From Erysipelotrichaceae bacterium (GTDB lineage: Bacteria; Bacillota_I; Bacilli_A; RFN20; CAG-826): DNA of 64,000 nucleotides. Below are positions 17,416-26,709 of the stretch, piece by piece. The notes beneath the pieces are model-generated. The model had not been told where the DNA came from. It did not search any database and saw nothing but the letters and a program-made list of their open reading frames with translations. Each line of letters begins with the position of its first letter. Position 1 is the stretch's first letter. A program made the translations under genes and the position numbers. The stretch is from NCBI GenBank assembly GCA_015059105.1, contig SVBB01000006.1, positions 20,063-84,062 of the forward strand. The letters run 5' to 3'.

Positions 17416-20217
17416 TTATTTCTTCTTGTGGAAAAGATTATTCCAGAATCCACTTTTTTTCTCTTCCACTTCATTGGTTTGTTTTTGTGTATTATTAACA
17501 TCAGCGTTACTGCTGGTGCTACTTCCTTTTTGTTGAGGCTCAATTTTTATTTCCTCAAAATTTGGATTATTATTCATTAACGGTGGCTTACTATTCGTTG
17601 GAGTTGGTAAAGGCACTATGCCGTTAAGTTCATCCGCTAATCTTTTTAATTCAGGATAATATTGACCTTCTTTATCTTGCCTGACTTCTTTAGTAAGATA
17701 TTTTGCTAATCCCTTCTTGTCTTTTGGAGTCATATTAGAAGAGAGTTTCTTATAAATTTTATCCGCGATAGGAGAGAATGTATCTCCGCGTTTGCTGGCC
17801 AAATAGAGAATTACATAATATTTATCTGCATCAATTTTCTCTAAGTTAGAAAGGTTGTATAAATCATTCACCATGTTTTCCTGGTCCGCATAAGGGGCGC
17901 AGATATTATTAAATAAGGTCGCATCATTACTAAATGAAACGGTTTTATATTTTAATAAGGTCGTAACTAAAGAACGGAGATAAGTTCTCGCGAAGAGGAA
18001 TTTACGATTATTATCATCAACACCATTAAAGATGGAAGCATATAAATTCTTATCCATGAGACGTTGACGCATCATCACCTCTTTTAAAGATAGTAATTCT
18101 TCTGCAAATAATTTAACTTCCACGTTACTGCTCACAGCGCCGAGACGTTTTAAGGCATTGAATTCATTTTTATAACGAGCTAAATCACCACCCGCGATTT
18201 TCTCTAAACTACTTAAAAGAGCAGAATAGATCGCTTTATCTTCATCTTTAACTCCTTGTGTAGTGAAAATATTTAACCAATAAGAAATATCATTTGGCTG
18301 AATTGCAACGAGCAAATAACCTTTAAAGGCTTTGATGAATAAACCTTCTTCATCATCATCTTTTAGATAATATTTCTCATAGTATGATTTAAGGGATTCG
18401 TTGGTGCGGCGAGGGGCAGAAGCAAAATCATCTTTTTCAATCTTTTTAACGATGTTTTTGATGTCGTCGCGTTTAAATAACTCATCATCAATTCTTTGAT
18501 ATCTATTAATATCACTCTTAATGAAATTAGAATAAGCGGTATATGCTTCCTTTTTATCACTATGGCAGATGAGTAGCTTATATAGCCTATTTGCAATATA
18601 ATTGATATCGTTTATATCTTTTAGATAAAGGAGATATTCTTGGTGAGATTTAATGTCGATCTTATCCACGATTTTCTTATATAAATCACTCTTAAAAGTT
18701 ACTAAATATGGACTAATAACATTAACGATATATGCCATGAATTGTTTATCGTTATTGTTATAACTTTCTTCACATATTTTCATCATGAGGTCATAGAGCA
18801 CTTCTTTGTCTTTATCGATGTTATATGAAGAATCACTAAATAAAGAATCAAGATAAAGAGCGAGCAAAGCATGATTATTTCTATTCTTATTTAATAATTC
18901 TTTACCTTCTCCACTTAATGGATATAGACGCGCGAATTCTTTATATATATTAGAATATTTATTTTTAGTTTCATTGATAAAGGCATTCTCATTTTGATTA
19001 GAAGACTGCAGATATGGATCAAAGATAAAATGAACATATTTTTCTTTATCCGCTTCGCTGAGAAGAGGATAGAGGAATCTTTCCATCGCCAAAGTGGCTT
19101 CACCTTTAGGATATTTTCCACTTATGACATTATTAAAGGCATCCGGAATGAAACGAGATAAATTAGTCCCCCTGGAATAGACATTGAGAAGTTCAAGAGC
19201 TTCATTAACATCATAATTATCTAGGCCATTCTTCTCGAGTTCATTGATGCGCACCGCCATATGATTATCCACACTATATGTGTTTTTGATGCGCTCAATG
19301 GTTGCTACAAAAGTCATCGCAGAATAGATATCTTTTTCGAGATATTTTTCTTCTTGATCGACCAATTCATCAACAGTAAGATTTTGAGTGAACTGGTTAT
19401 TTGGAATATCCACTACCACGCTCGTCAATAATTTTTGTTGGAGTTTCATTCTCGAAGAAGAACCAGTAATGAATTGAATGCGATATTTTGAACCTTCTGG
19501 TAAACCGAGTTTTACATTATTATCATCATAAGAATAAGTATTGAAGAATATTTGTTCTGCTTCTTCGGGAGATAATAATAAAGAAATCGCGGAAATCCAT
19601 AGACGTGCATTTTCTAATTTATCATTGATAAAAATCGGTTGTTTATTATTTTTATCCTTTAAAATGGTGACAATTTTTTTAATATGTTCTTTACGATTAT
19701 CACTATTTAAGAACGCAGTAATTTCACTTTGTGAAAAACTTGCGGATGTTTCAACATCAATAGACGGTAATGGAGCGGGATTTTTAGCTGTCCATTCTTC
19801 AAGAGTTAAATCATGGCGGAATATGCTTGATCCCATATAGAGAATCGGAAATTTTTCGACTTTATCCATAACTAGAGCGTGAATTAAATAGTTCCCCGTT
19901 CTCCCACTTGGAGTAAAGCCTTTAAATTCTGGTCCGATATAGCCAGATTCCGCTAAACAGTATTTTCCACTTGGAAGTTTGAAATAAGCAAAATTACGTG
20001 GACATACACCTTCGATATCTTTCATATCAACAGGGTTCCAGGTCATGTTATTTAAAGACCTACGCATATCAGAAAGCATCGGTACCGCTGGATATTGCAT
20101 AAGCAAGAAAATCACTTTCGCATCATCTTGAGAAATATCAGAAGACATCGAATAAACGGCGTAACCACCATTAGGTGAGTTCTTATAGGAAGTATAAAGA
20201 TATTGACTTACTTTCAT
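17416..20217 (-). CDS. GAP1-like GTPase-associated protein
   Basis: A 933-aa protein. The N-terminal region has the hallmark GRTGNYLIHA (105-114) after FAYFKLPSGKYCLAESGYIG. This resembles the N-terminal domain of GTPase-associated protein 1 (GAP1), which co-occurs with double-GTPases in predicted NTP-dependent conflict systems. The rest is helical and charged, ending in a Pro/Asn/Ser-rich linker (about 860-915) and a short FWNNLFHKKK tail that may touch membrane. Start at 20217: AGGAG is 8 nt upstream; a 14-residue longer frame is less well placed. It probably bridges the GTPases and the effector or chaperones. Confidence 0.78.
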   Translation of the reverse strand: MKVSQYLYTSYKNSPNGGYAVYSMSSDISQDDAKVIFLLMQYPAVPMLSDMRRSLNNMTWNPVDMKDIEGVCPRNFAYFKLPSGKYCLAESGYIGPEFKGFTPSGRTGNYLIHALVMDKVEKFPILYMGSSIFRHDLTLEEWTAKNPAPLPSIDVETSASFSQSEITAFLNSDNRKEHIKKIVTILKDKNNKQPIFINDKLENARLWISAISLLLSPEEAEQIFFNTYSYDDNNVKLGLPEGSKYRIQFITGSSSRMKLQQKLLTSVVVDIPNNQFTQNLTVDELVDQEEKYLEKDIYSAMTFVATIERIKNTYSVDNHMAVRINELEKNGLDNYDVNEALELLNVYSRGTNLSRFIPDAFNNVISGKYPKGEATLAMERFLYPLLSEADKEKYVHFIFDPYLQSSNQNENAFINETKNKYSNIYKEFARLYPLSGEGKELLNKNRNNHALLALYLDSLFSDSSYNIDKDKEVLYDLMMKICEESYNNNDKQFMAYIVNVISPYLVTFKSDLYKKIVDKIDIKSHQEYLLYLKDINDINYIANRLYKLLICHSDKKEAYTAYSNFIKSDINRYQRIDDELFKRDDIKNIVKKIEKDDFASAPRRTNESLKSYYEKYYLKDDDEEGLFIKAFKGYLLVAIQPNDISYWLNIFTTQGVKDEDKAIYSALLSSLEKIAGGDLARYKNEFNALKRLGAVSSNVEVKLFAEELLSLKEVMMRQRLMDKNLYASIFNGVDDNNRKFLFARTYLRSLVTTLLKYKTVSFSNDATLFNNICAPYADQENMVNDLYNLSNLEKIDADKYYVILYLASKRGDTFSPIADKIYKKLSSNMTPKDKKGLAKYLTKEVRQDKEGQYYPELKRLADELNGIVPLPTPTNSKPPLMNNNPNFEEIKIEPQQKGSSTSSNADVNNTQKQTNEVEEKKSGFWNNLFHKKK

Positions 20218-20233
20218 CACACCTTCTCCTTTC

Positions 20234-21370
20234 TTACAACTTCTTGGTTGTCGTGACAAATTTGTATTGGGCTAAAATCCAAATTAATGGGTCGAGGATA
20301 TTTTTAGGTTTTGGACCTTCTTCTGGAAGTTGTTCGAATTCATCGGGAGCTGTTCCAAGAGCGCTGCAAGCGAAAAAGCCAACTTTAGTAAAAGCTTTGA
20401 GTCCTTGCGTTAATTCCCCGTCTCCTTCAAAGAAGTTGCCAAGTAGTCCATCCATATCAATCTGACATGATTCGAAATGGCTCTTGATGAAAGTTCCATA
20501 TTTTTCATGTGGTGAAACATCATAGATTGCCATCGTATCATCGATCAAACCATATTTTTCTAAAACGTCCATCTTCGTGAAGACGAGAGCGATTGGAATA
20601 TCGATGTTTCCACGGATGTTAGTTTTTCTTCTAATCTGCTCCACAATATTGGATAAAACAGTTTCAATGTCTGTATTTTTCTGTGGTAAAGATACTCCTT
20701 TGGCCGCTAATACCTTACGAATTGACGGGACCTGTAATGGGTCGAGGAGGAGGATGATACCTTTGGAGTTAGCGATATATTGGTTATAAACATCCATCGA
20801 GTTTGAAGAATCTAAGTTTTCACCTGCGGTATCATAGAAAGTCAAAGTGACGATGTTTTTAATGTTATTTTTCTTATCCATAAAACGGAGAGGGAAAATG
20901 AGAGGTGGGGTTTCACCGGCGTCAGTCGCAGTGATGACTTGATGGGCCTCATATAAGGGCTCCCCGTAGAATTGGTTATAATGGTTTTTGCTCTCTTCAT
21001 CCGCGGAGATTGCTAAAGAACAATTGAAGCGAAGAGACATTTTCTTTCTAATTTCGTGAATTAAAACACCGATGTAATTACTTTTACCAGTAGCTTTCGC
21101 TCCTAATAAAGCAATCGGTAAAGATATTTCATTTAAAAAATCACGTGGAATTGCGCGTTGAATATGTGGACAAAGAATAGTCTTAGACGCGTGGTTGCAG
21201 TTCATGCAGCGACGCACATCCTTTGGATTGACACTACTATCGGGATTTCTCTGCACTTTGTTTGGGCACGGTGCAGTCGTATCGCCAGCGATGTTATAAG
21301 AACACAAAACTTTGCATTCTTCTAGAGTGTGCTCGTTATAACAGTACGGACAAGTAAATCTATTAGCCAT
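20234..21370 (-). CDS. Zinc-ribbon GTPase (DO-GTPase1-like)
   Basis: A soluble 378-aa protein. An N-terminal zinc-ribbon pair (C7/C10, C23, C35, C55/C58, C67) precedes the GTPase core with P-loop GAKATGKS (90-97), G3 DTAGEN (about 184-189), a G4 TKMD and a later ACSALG reminiscent of G5. It resembles the membrane GTPase at 15364-16797 in core order but lacks TM segments. Excellent SD (AGGAGG). It sits between the J-like protein and the GAP1-like protein, which fits a GTPase/GAP1 pair. Confidence 0.8.
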   Translation of the reverse strand: MANRFTCPYCYNEHTLEECKVLCSYNIAGDTTAPCPNKVQRNPDSSVNPKDVRRCMNCNHASKTILCPHIQRAIPRDFLNEISLPIALLGAKATGKSNYIGVLIHEIRKKMSLRFNCSLAISADEESKNHYNQFYGEPLYEAHQVITATDAGETPPLIFPLRFMDKKNNIKNIVTLTFYDTAGENLDSSNSMDVYNQYIANSKGIILLLDPLQVPSIRKVLAAKGVSLPQKNTDIETVLSNIVEQIRRKTNIRGNIDIPIALVFTKMDVLEKYGLIDDTMAIYDVSPHEKYGTFIKSHFESCQIDMDGLLGNFFEGDGELTQGLKAFTKVGFFACSALGTAPDEFEQLPEEGPKPKNILDPLIWILAQYKFVTTTKKL

Positions 21371-21379
21371 AAGAACCTC

Positions 21380-24300
21380 CTATAATTTTTCTTGTCTTCT
21401 AAGCTTCACATAGCAACCATTTTCACTTTTCACAAAGAGAGCGAATTTAGCTCCAAGCGGTAAAGGTGGGCAAGTGAAGGAGAGTGAACCTTTATACTTC
21501 TTTCCTATAAATCCTTTTTTCAAAGTAATAGCAGGGAAGGAAGTTAGTTCATCACCAGAATTTTTATCTAGCGGTAATTTACGATCATGATAACGGAGAG
21601 TAGTTTCAGGAACTGTAGCCTCGTGATCACATTCAAAACTCACCGTTAATTTACAAGATTTCCCTACCACCCCAGGGTGATCGATAGCAAAGAACACCAC
21701 TTCTCTAGTACGAGGAGTGATCACATCATCAATATGAGTAGCGCGGGAATATATTTTGTTGCCACCCACCACTAATTCCGAGAATAAAGAGATGTAGTGG
21801 CTAACATTTTTCTTTAAAGGTAATTTAAAGCCATCTTGACTTAAGAAATCGCTTGGTTTTCCTTCATAGACATCGTCAGCTTCTTCTAGAAAATCGTTGA
21901 CAAAATGGGAGTTACTAACTTTGACATAGATTTTTGAAGCGGATTGGTTCGGAGTTCCTTTGATAATCAAAGTATTTTCTGTCTCTTCATAAGAAAGTCC
22001 ATCGATACCAGTGATAGTATTGACGGGAATCGGCTCGCTGATGATGAATAATTGGTCATTAGCGATGTAAGGATAAACGAAACCGACAGATCCGACAGGA
22101 AGAGTGAATATCTTATTGCCGTTATTATCTTTTTTAATGTCGATGAATGATAAGCCATTAATCATCTTGGCTTGTTCGCTGATCTTGGTAATTACATTAG
22201 TGATAATCGAACTAGATTTTGCATTAGCGAATAATAATTTTGCATTTCCTGTATCATTTTCATCAAAAGAAATATTAAATGCACTATCGCTTATCTGATT
22301 AACTTTCACATTTTTAAGTGGGGAAAGAGCGCTGAAAGTTGTAAATACTTGTTTGCTGCCTCTCGAAGAGATGATTCGACCGTTATTTTCATAATTAACG
22401 ATGATCAAATAACCGACACTCTGCGCCGTTGGTGAATCAGTGAAACCTTTTAAAGTTGCTTCTACTTTACGAGCACTAGTTTTGCTGATTGGAGCAATAG
22501 CGTTATCGGAACAATATACTTCGATGGATTTAGCGTTAGCAGGGGCGCTATAAGAGACCTTGATAATATTTGGCTCCATCGATTGGACAACGTTATTCAC
22601 TTCTTGGAAAAGCACAACCGGGCTCATCGCTTTGGTGAGAGAAGAATTAACATCTGCACGCGTTGCAAAAACAGCATAATAATATTGCACCGCACTCACC
22701 ACACCGCTATCATCAAAGAAATTTAATGAAAGATTATTGATAACAATCTCGCCATCGGTTGCCGATGTCGGCGCACTACCGATTTTCTTGATGACGGTAT
22801 ATAGATTCCCATCTGCATCTTTTCCAACATCCCATTCGATACGAACAAATTTATTATCGTTGACCATAACCTTAAGGTTACTTGGCGCATTAGGCGGATA
22901 TTTGCTCATGAAGGCTTTCGCATCAGAATAGTCAGAGCAAATCTCTAATGAAGCGATGGCGCATTTGATTGCCTCACTGATGCGACCACCATTCACAAAA
23001 GTGCGGGCTTTATTAATTTCTGCATTCGCCTTCGCGATATTATTCTTGATGTCGAGAATGAGATCGTCAGTGACTTTGCCGTTATATGTTAAATATTTAT
23101 TTTTTAAGGCAATCGCTAAAGAAAGAGCTCGCATGAAGCATTTTTTGACAATTGCTTCATCGATGGTTTTAAGTTCTTCTTTATAAGCTGCCCCTAATGT
23201 TTCTTCTTCTTTTTTACGTTTTTCAATTTCTTGAGTGGCTTTATTAATCTTGCTTGCCACTTTACTACCCGCGAAATCTGGTTCGGGGACGCATGAACGT
23301 ATAGAGCTGATCGCCGCATTGGCTTTCGCCTCATCATAAGCGACAGATAGTAGTTCTTTATCTAATAAAGCGGAAGCTTGATCGAATAATTTTTTATTGT
23401 TGTAATTAGCTTTACATGTTGGACATGTCTGACTCTTCTTGGTGAAAGCCATCTTTGAACCACAGTTCCAACATGAAACTTCAAGAGGGCGACCACAATG
23501 TGGACAAACTGTCGCGCCTACTTCATAGATTTTTCCACAATCATCGTATGGACAAATCTCGAGATGTTTGATACCAAGTTGGCCTTTGACACTATCCGCA
23601 TCATCACCGCCACTTACCATCAAATTGTAATATTTTAATCCCGCGCCAAGCATCTCTTCCACTTCGTTGATTGGAAGTTTGGTACGCGATTGAATGATCG
23701 TCGCAAAATCATAATATTCTTTTAAAGTGATATCTTTTGCGCCATAAGATTTGCGGAGTCTAAAATTCCCCCACACTTCGTCTTTAAGCATGATATAAAA
23801 ATCATATTGTTGACGAGTTTTCTTGTCTTTTAAAAGAATACTTTTTACAAGACCACAAATAGTATTAGCGGTCTGTTTGACCTTAAGATCACTTTTCTTA
23901 TTCGCTTCCTGATATACCCTTTGTTGAGCAGCATCGATTTCAGATTCGCTTGCGCTATTAGCGATGCCGAGGAATTCATACATATCTTTCTTTGCCGGAG
24001 GAGTTGCTAAAATATCGCTGACCTTATCGAAGTCACTAAGCGGAATCACATTTGTAATATTATCGATATATTTTACGGCTTTATTAGAATTGAATTTATT
24101 GAAACAATCTTCTAATTCTGGGAACGTAAAATATTTCATCGTCTTATTGACGGTGTTGCATAAATCTTGTAATTCACTGCGGTAAATGATGCCATTACTC
24201 TTCACTTTTGAAGAGATGATTTGCATGACATCATCAAGTTTGAAGTGCTTTGCTCTTTCAGCTTCTTCCTTCTTTTTTGCGGGATCTTTGAGCAAGGTTT

Positions 24301-24481
24301 CTTCAATATCTGAACGAAGTTCTATTAAGCGACGAGAAACGATGTCACCGCTTGTATTGCCACATGCCGAGGCGATGGCTTTAGTAATTTCGTTAGCGTT
24401 ATTTGCATCGATACCAAGTTTGCATGCGATGAAATAATTATATTTAGGATTCTTAAGCTCCTCTGGTGTACGTACGCTCAT
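21380..24481 (-). CDS. J-like, zinc-ribbon and FN3 multidomain protein
   Basis: A 1033-aa protein. An N-terminal helical region leads to a DnaJ-like stretch (166-230: MYEFLGIANSASESEID to KKTRQQYD), where the usual HPD tripeptide is missing (KKSD occupies that place). A double zinc ribbon follows (C310, C315, C326, C329, C337, C340, C353, C356), then a helical/coiled region (about 375-530), a fibronectin-III-like domain (starting PPNAPSNLKV, about 540-640) and further beta domains to the end. Likely a scaffold or targeting factor for the adjacent Hsp70s. SD AAGGAA. Confidence 0.75.
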   Translation of the reverse strand: MSVRTPEELKNPKYNYFIACKLGIDANNANEITKAIASACGNTSGDIVSRRLIELRSDIEETLLKDPAKKKEEAERAKHFKLDDVMQIISSKVKSNGIIYRSELQDLCNTVNKTMKYFTFPELEDCFNKFNSNKAVKYIDNITNVIPLSDFDKVSDILATPPAKKDMYEFLGIANSASESEIDAAQQRVYQEANKKSDLKVKQTANTICGLVKSILLKDKKTRQQYDFYIMLKDEVWGNFRLRKSYGAKDITLKEYYDFATIIQSRTKLPINEVEEMLGAGLKYYNLMVSGGDDADSVKGQLGIKHLEICPYDDCGKIYEVGATVCPHCGRPLEVSCWNCGSKMAFTKKSQTCPTCKANYNNKKLFDQASALLDKELLSVAYDEAKANAAISSIRSCVPEPDFAGSKVASKINKATQEIEKRKKEEETLGAAYKEELKTIDEAIVKKCFMRALSLAIALKNKYLTYNGKVTDDLILDIKNNIAKANAEINKARTFVNGGRISEAIKCAIASLEICSDYSDAKAFMSKYPPNAPSNLKVMVNDNKFVRIEWDVGKDADGNLYTVIKKIGSAPTSATDGEIVINNLSLNFFDDSGVVSAVQYYYAVFATRADVNSSLTKAMSPVVLFQEVNNVVQSMEPNIIKVSYSAPANAKSIEVYCSDNAIAPISKTSARKVEATLKGFTDSPTAQSVGYLIIVNYENNGRIISSRGSKQVFTTFSALSPLKNVKVNQISDSAFNISFDENDTGNAKLLFANAKSSSIITNVITKISEQAKMINGLSFIDIKKDNNGNKIFTLPVGSVGFVYPYIANDQLFIISEPIPVNTITGIDGLSYEETENTLIIKGTPNQSASKIYVKVSNSHFVNDFLEEADDVYEGKPSDFLSQDGFKLPLKKNVSHYISLFSELVVGGNKIYSRATHIDDVITPRTREVVFFAIDHPGVVGKSCKLTVSFECDHEATVPETTLRYHDRKLPLDKNSGDELTSFPAITLKKGFIGKKYKGSLSFTCPPLPLGAKFALFVKSENGCYVKLRRQEKL

Positions 24482-24525
24482 ATGATAAATTCCTTATATT
24501 TAAAGTAATAATTACACTGCTAAAC

Positions 24526-24534
24526 AAGTGCTAA
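24526..24534 (-). promoter_or_regulatory. CIRCE-like half site before the J-like gene
   Basis: TTAGCACTT on the minus strand differs from the CIRCE half site by one base; TTAGCA recurs 5 nt further on. It lies near the stop of the Hsp70-vWA gene, 45 nt upstream of the J-like gene. No full dyad, so the call is weak. Confidence 0.25.
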
Positions 24535-24537
24535 AAA

Positions 24538-26670
24538 CTAATTGCCACTTGCAAGGGAAGAACCAATCGACTTGAAAGTGGTAACGAGTTGACTCAAGTC
24601 AACCTTCTTAGCACAGCCTGGGGAAGCGATTTGGTTAAGGAACGATTGATTGCTGTCGGCGACGCCTACCGCATATATCGTTGCTCCTTTATTTTTCACA
24701 TCATTCGCGGAGTTTTTCGCTACTTCTGGTTCCCACCATTCGCCATCTGTTAAAACGATGATAATCTCTGTGCCAGCTTGCACTGATCCCCCGCCACCGA
24801 AGGCGCTTTTAAGAGAAAATTTTGGTTTAGCCCCACCACTCGTATTCATTCTGTAATACCTTAAGTAATGGTTGAATGGGTCCGCGCTTGTGCCACCATC
24901 AGCATCTAATGCATTAACCGCCGACATGATACGTGATTTATTTTGTTCATGATCTAACACCATTTGACAATTTTCATTGAAGGAAATGAGTGAAACATGG
25001 GTGAAAGATAAATCTATTTGATTTACAAATTCTTCGACAGCTTGAACCGCCGCTCTGATACCAGACCCATACATAGAACCAGAAATATCGATCATGAATG
25101 TAACATCAAATACCGGTTTACGGCTCTCAGCTTTCTCTTTCTTTAAACGCGCTTCAATTTCACTTAAGGATTCAGTGATTGGACACTGTTTAACATTCAA
25201 GGATTGACCGCCTTGAATCTTGGCTTTCACTTCCACGACACCGTTTTGGTTATATAGATATGAAACGACAACTTGGTTCTTTCCGCTTGGGAAACCTGTT
25301 ATTTCATATTTATATAAAATATTTGCGTCATAAGGATCCTCAGTCTCGCCTTGGAGAACATAGGCTTCCATCTTTGTGCCTTGATAGGAATAACTCTTAT
25401 CGAAGTCTTCTCCAACATTGGAATTTTTCTTGATGACGATGGAGTTAATTAATTTATCACTTTCATCATTTTCCCAAATCAATAAGCCTAAAGAATGGGA
25501 AGTGATATCTTTGATACTGTTATTAGACAGGGTGAAGGCTGCTGGTTTTTCTCCCCCAGAGAAATTCGCCATCCCCAAATTAACGGGATTAAGAGTCAGG
25601 GTTCCAAATTTGCATAGATGGGCTTGCATAGCTGCCCCTGCGGCGACGATAGAGTCAACTTTGTTTCCGATGATGCGTGGTTTTTTTCCGAATTCTCTTT
25701 CCACTGCTTCTGCAATCTGTGGCATTCTTGTGGAACCACCGACAAGGACGACCTCATCGAGATTCTTCCAAGAAAATCCTCCGCCAATTTCTGTGAAACA
25801 CTGCTCTGTTAAAAGCATCGTTTCATTGAGTAAATTTTCTGTTGCACGATCAAAATCAGCGCGTGTTATCTCGTATTTTCCATACATTCCATCACATTGA
25901 ATGGCAATATTAGTAGATGGAACATTAGTTAAGACCTTCTTGGCTTTTTCACATTTGACCATGAGCTCGTTAAAATCTTCAGGGTAGGCGGTGATATCAA
26001 TGCCAAATTCGCTATTGAATTTATCGACGACAAAATCAATCAAAGCGCGATCCCAGTCTCTTCCTCCGAGTTGGTGGTTACCATTAGTGCAAAGCGGGGT
26101 GACGTTTGGTCCGACAATCTTTGCAATCGTGACGTCAAAAGTACCACCGCCAAGGTCATAAACCATGACATTTTTTGTTCCGACCCCAGTTAAACCATAA
26201 GCGATGATTGCTGCCGTTGGTTCGTTGAGTATTTTTAATACTTTAAGACCTGCTCTTTCACCGGCATGAATAGTAGCCTGTCTTTGAGCTTCATTAAAAT
26301 AAGCTGGGCAAGTGATAACTGCTCCTTCAATTTCCACATCATTAGATTCTTCAATCTGTTTTTTGAGATTTTCCAGAAAAATAGCCGACAAATCTTCAGC
26401 AGAATAATCTTTTCCGTCTAAATATGCCGAATAATTTGGCTCTCCCATCTGGGACTTATAGAATGAAGCAGTGTTAGTGTTTCCACTAGCTTGTAAGTCT
26501 TTTGCTTCTTGTCCGATGAGAATTTGCCCACCTTCGATATAGACTACCGAGGGGGTAGTTTCCTCACCGATTTCATTTTTTAAAATATTTATTTTGGAGG
26601 TACCCTCATCAAAGAGAGCAACCGCCGAATAGGTCGTGCCTAAATCAATTCCAACATTAACTTTTTTCAT
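24538..26670 (-). CDS. Hsp70 with C-terminal von Willebrand A domain
   Basis: A 710-aa protein. Residues 1-370 are an Hsp70 ATPase domain (VGIDLGTTYSAVA; VYDLGGGTFDVTI; VLVGGSTRMPQI). A reduced beta substrate-binding region follows to about 505, but the helical lid is replaced by a vWA domain (about 518-710) with a complete MIDAS: DISGS (528-532), GGTSAD and LTDGEW. vWA domains bind protein ligands through a metal ion. The start is the ATG at 26670 with GAGGT upstream. It lies 39 nt after a second Hsp70. It probably couples chaperone ATPase cycling to capture of a specific partner. Confidence 0.9.
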   Translation of the reverse strand: MKKVNVGIDLGTTYSAVALFDEGTSKINILKNEIGEETTPSVVYIEGGQILIGQEAKDLQASGNTNTASFYKSQMGEPNYSAYLDGKDYSAEDLSAIFLENLKKQIEESNDVEIEGAVITCPAYFNEAQRQATIHAGERAGLKVLKILNEPTAAIIAYGLTGVGTKNVMVYDLGGGTFDVTIAKIVGPNVTPLCTNGNHQLGGRDWDRALIDFVVDKFNSEFGIDITAYPEDFNELMVKCEKAKKVLTNVPSTNIAIQCDGMYGKYEITRADFDRATENLLNETMLLTEQCFTEIGGGFSWKNLDEVVLVGGSTRMPQIAEAVEREFGKKPRIIGNKVDSIVAAGAAMQAHLCKFGTLTLNPVNLGMANFSGGEKPAAFTLSNNSIKDITSHSLGLLIWENDESDKLINSIVIKKNSNVGEDFDKSYSYQGTKMEAYVLQGETEDPYDANILYKYEITGFPSGKNQVVVSYLYNQNGVVEVKAKIQGGQSLNVKQCPITESLSEIEARLKKEKAESRKPVFDVTFMIDISGSMYGSGIRAAVQAVEEFVNQIDLSFTHVSLISFNENCQMVLDHEQNKSRIMSAVNALDADGGTSADPFNHYLRYYRMNTSGGAKPKFSLKSAFGGGGSVQAGTEIIIVLTDGEWWEPEVAKNSANDVKNKGATIYAVGVADSNQSFLNQIASPGCAKKVDLSQLVTTFKSIGSSLASGN

Positions 26671-26709
26671 AAGAGTACCTCGCAAAAAAATAAATAATTT
26701 TTTAAATAA

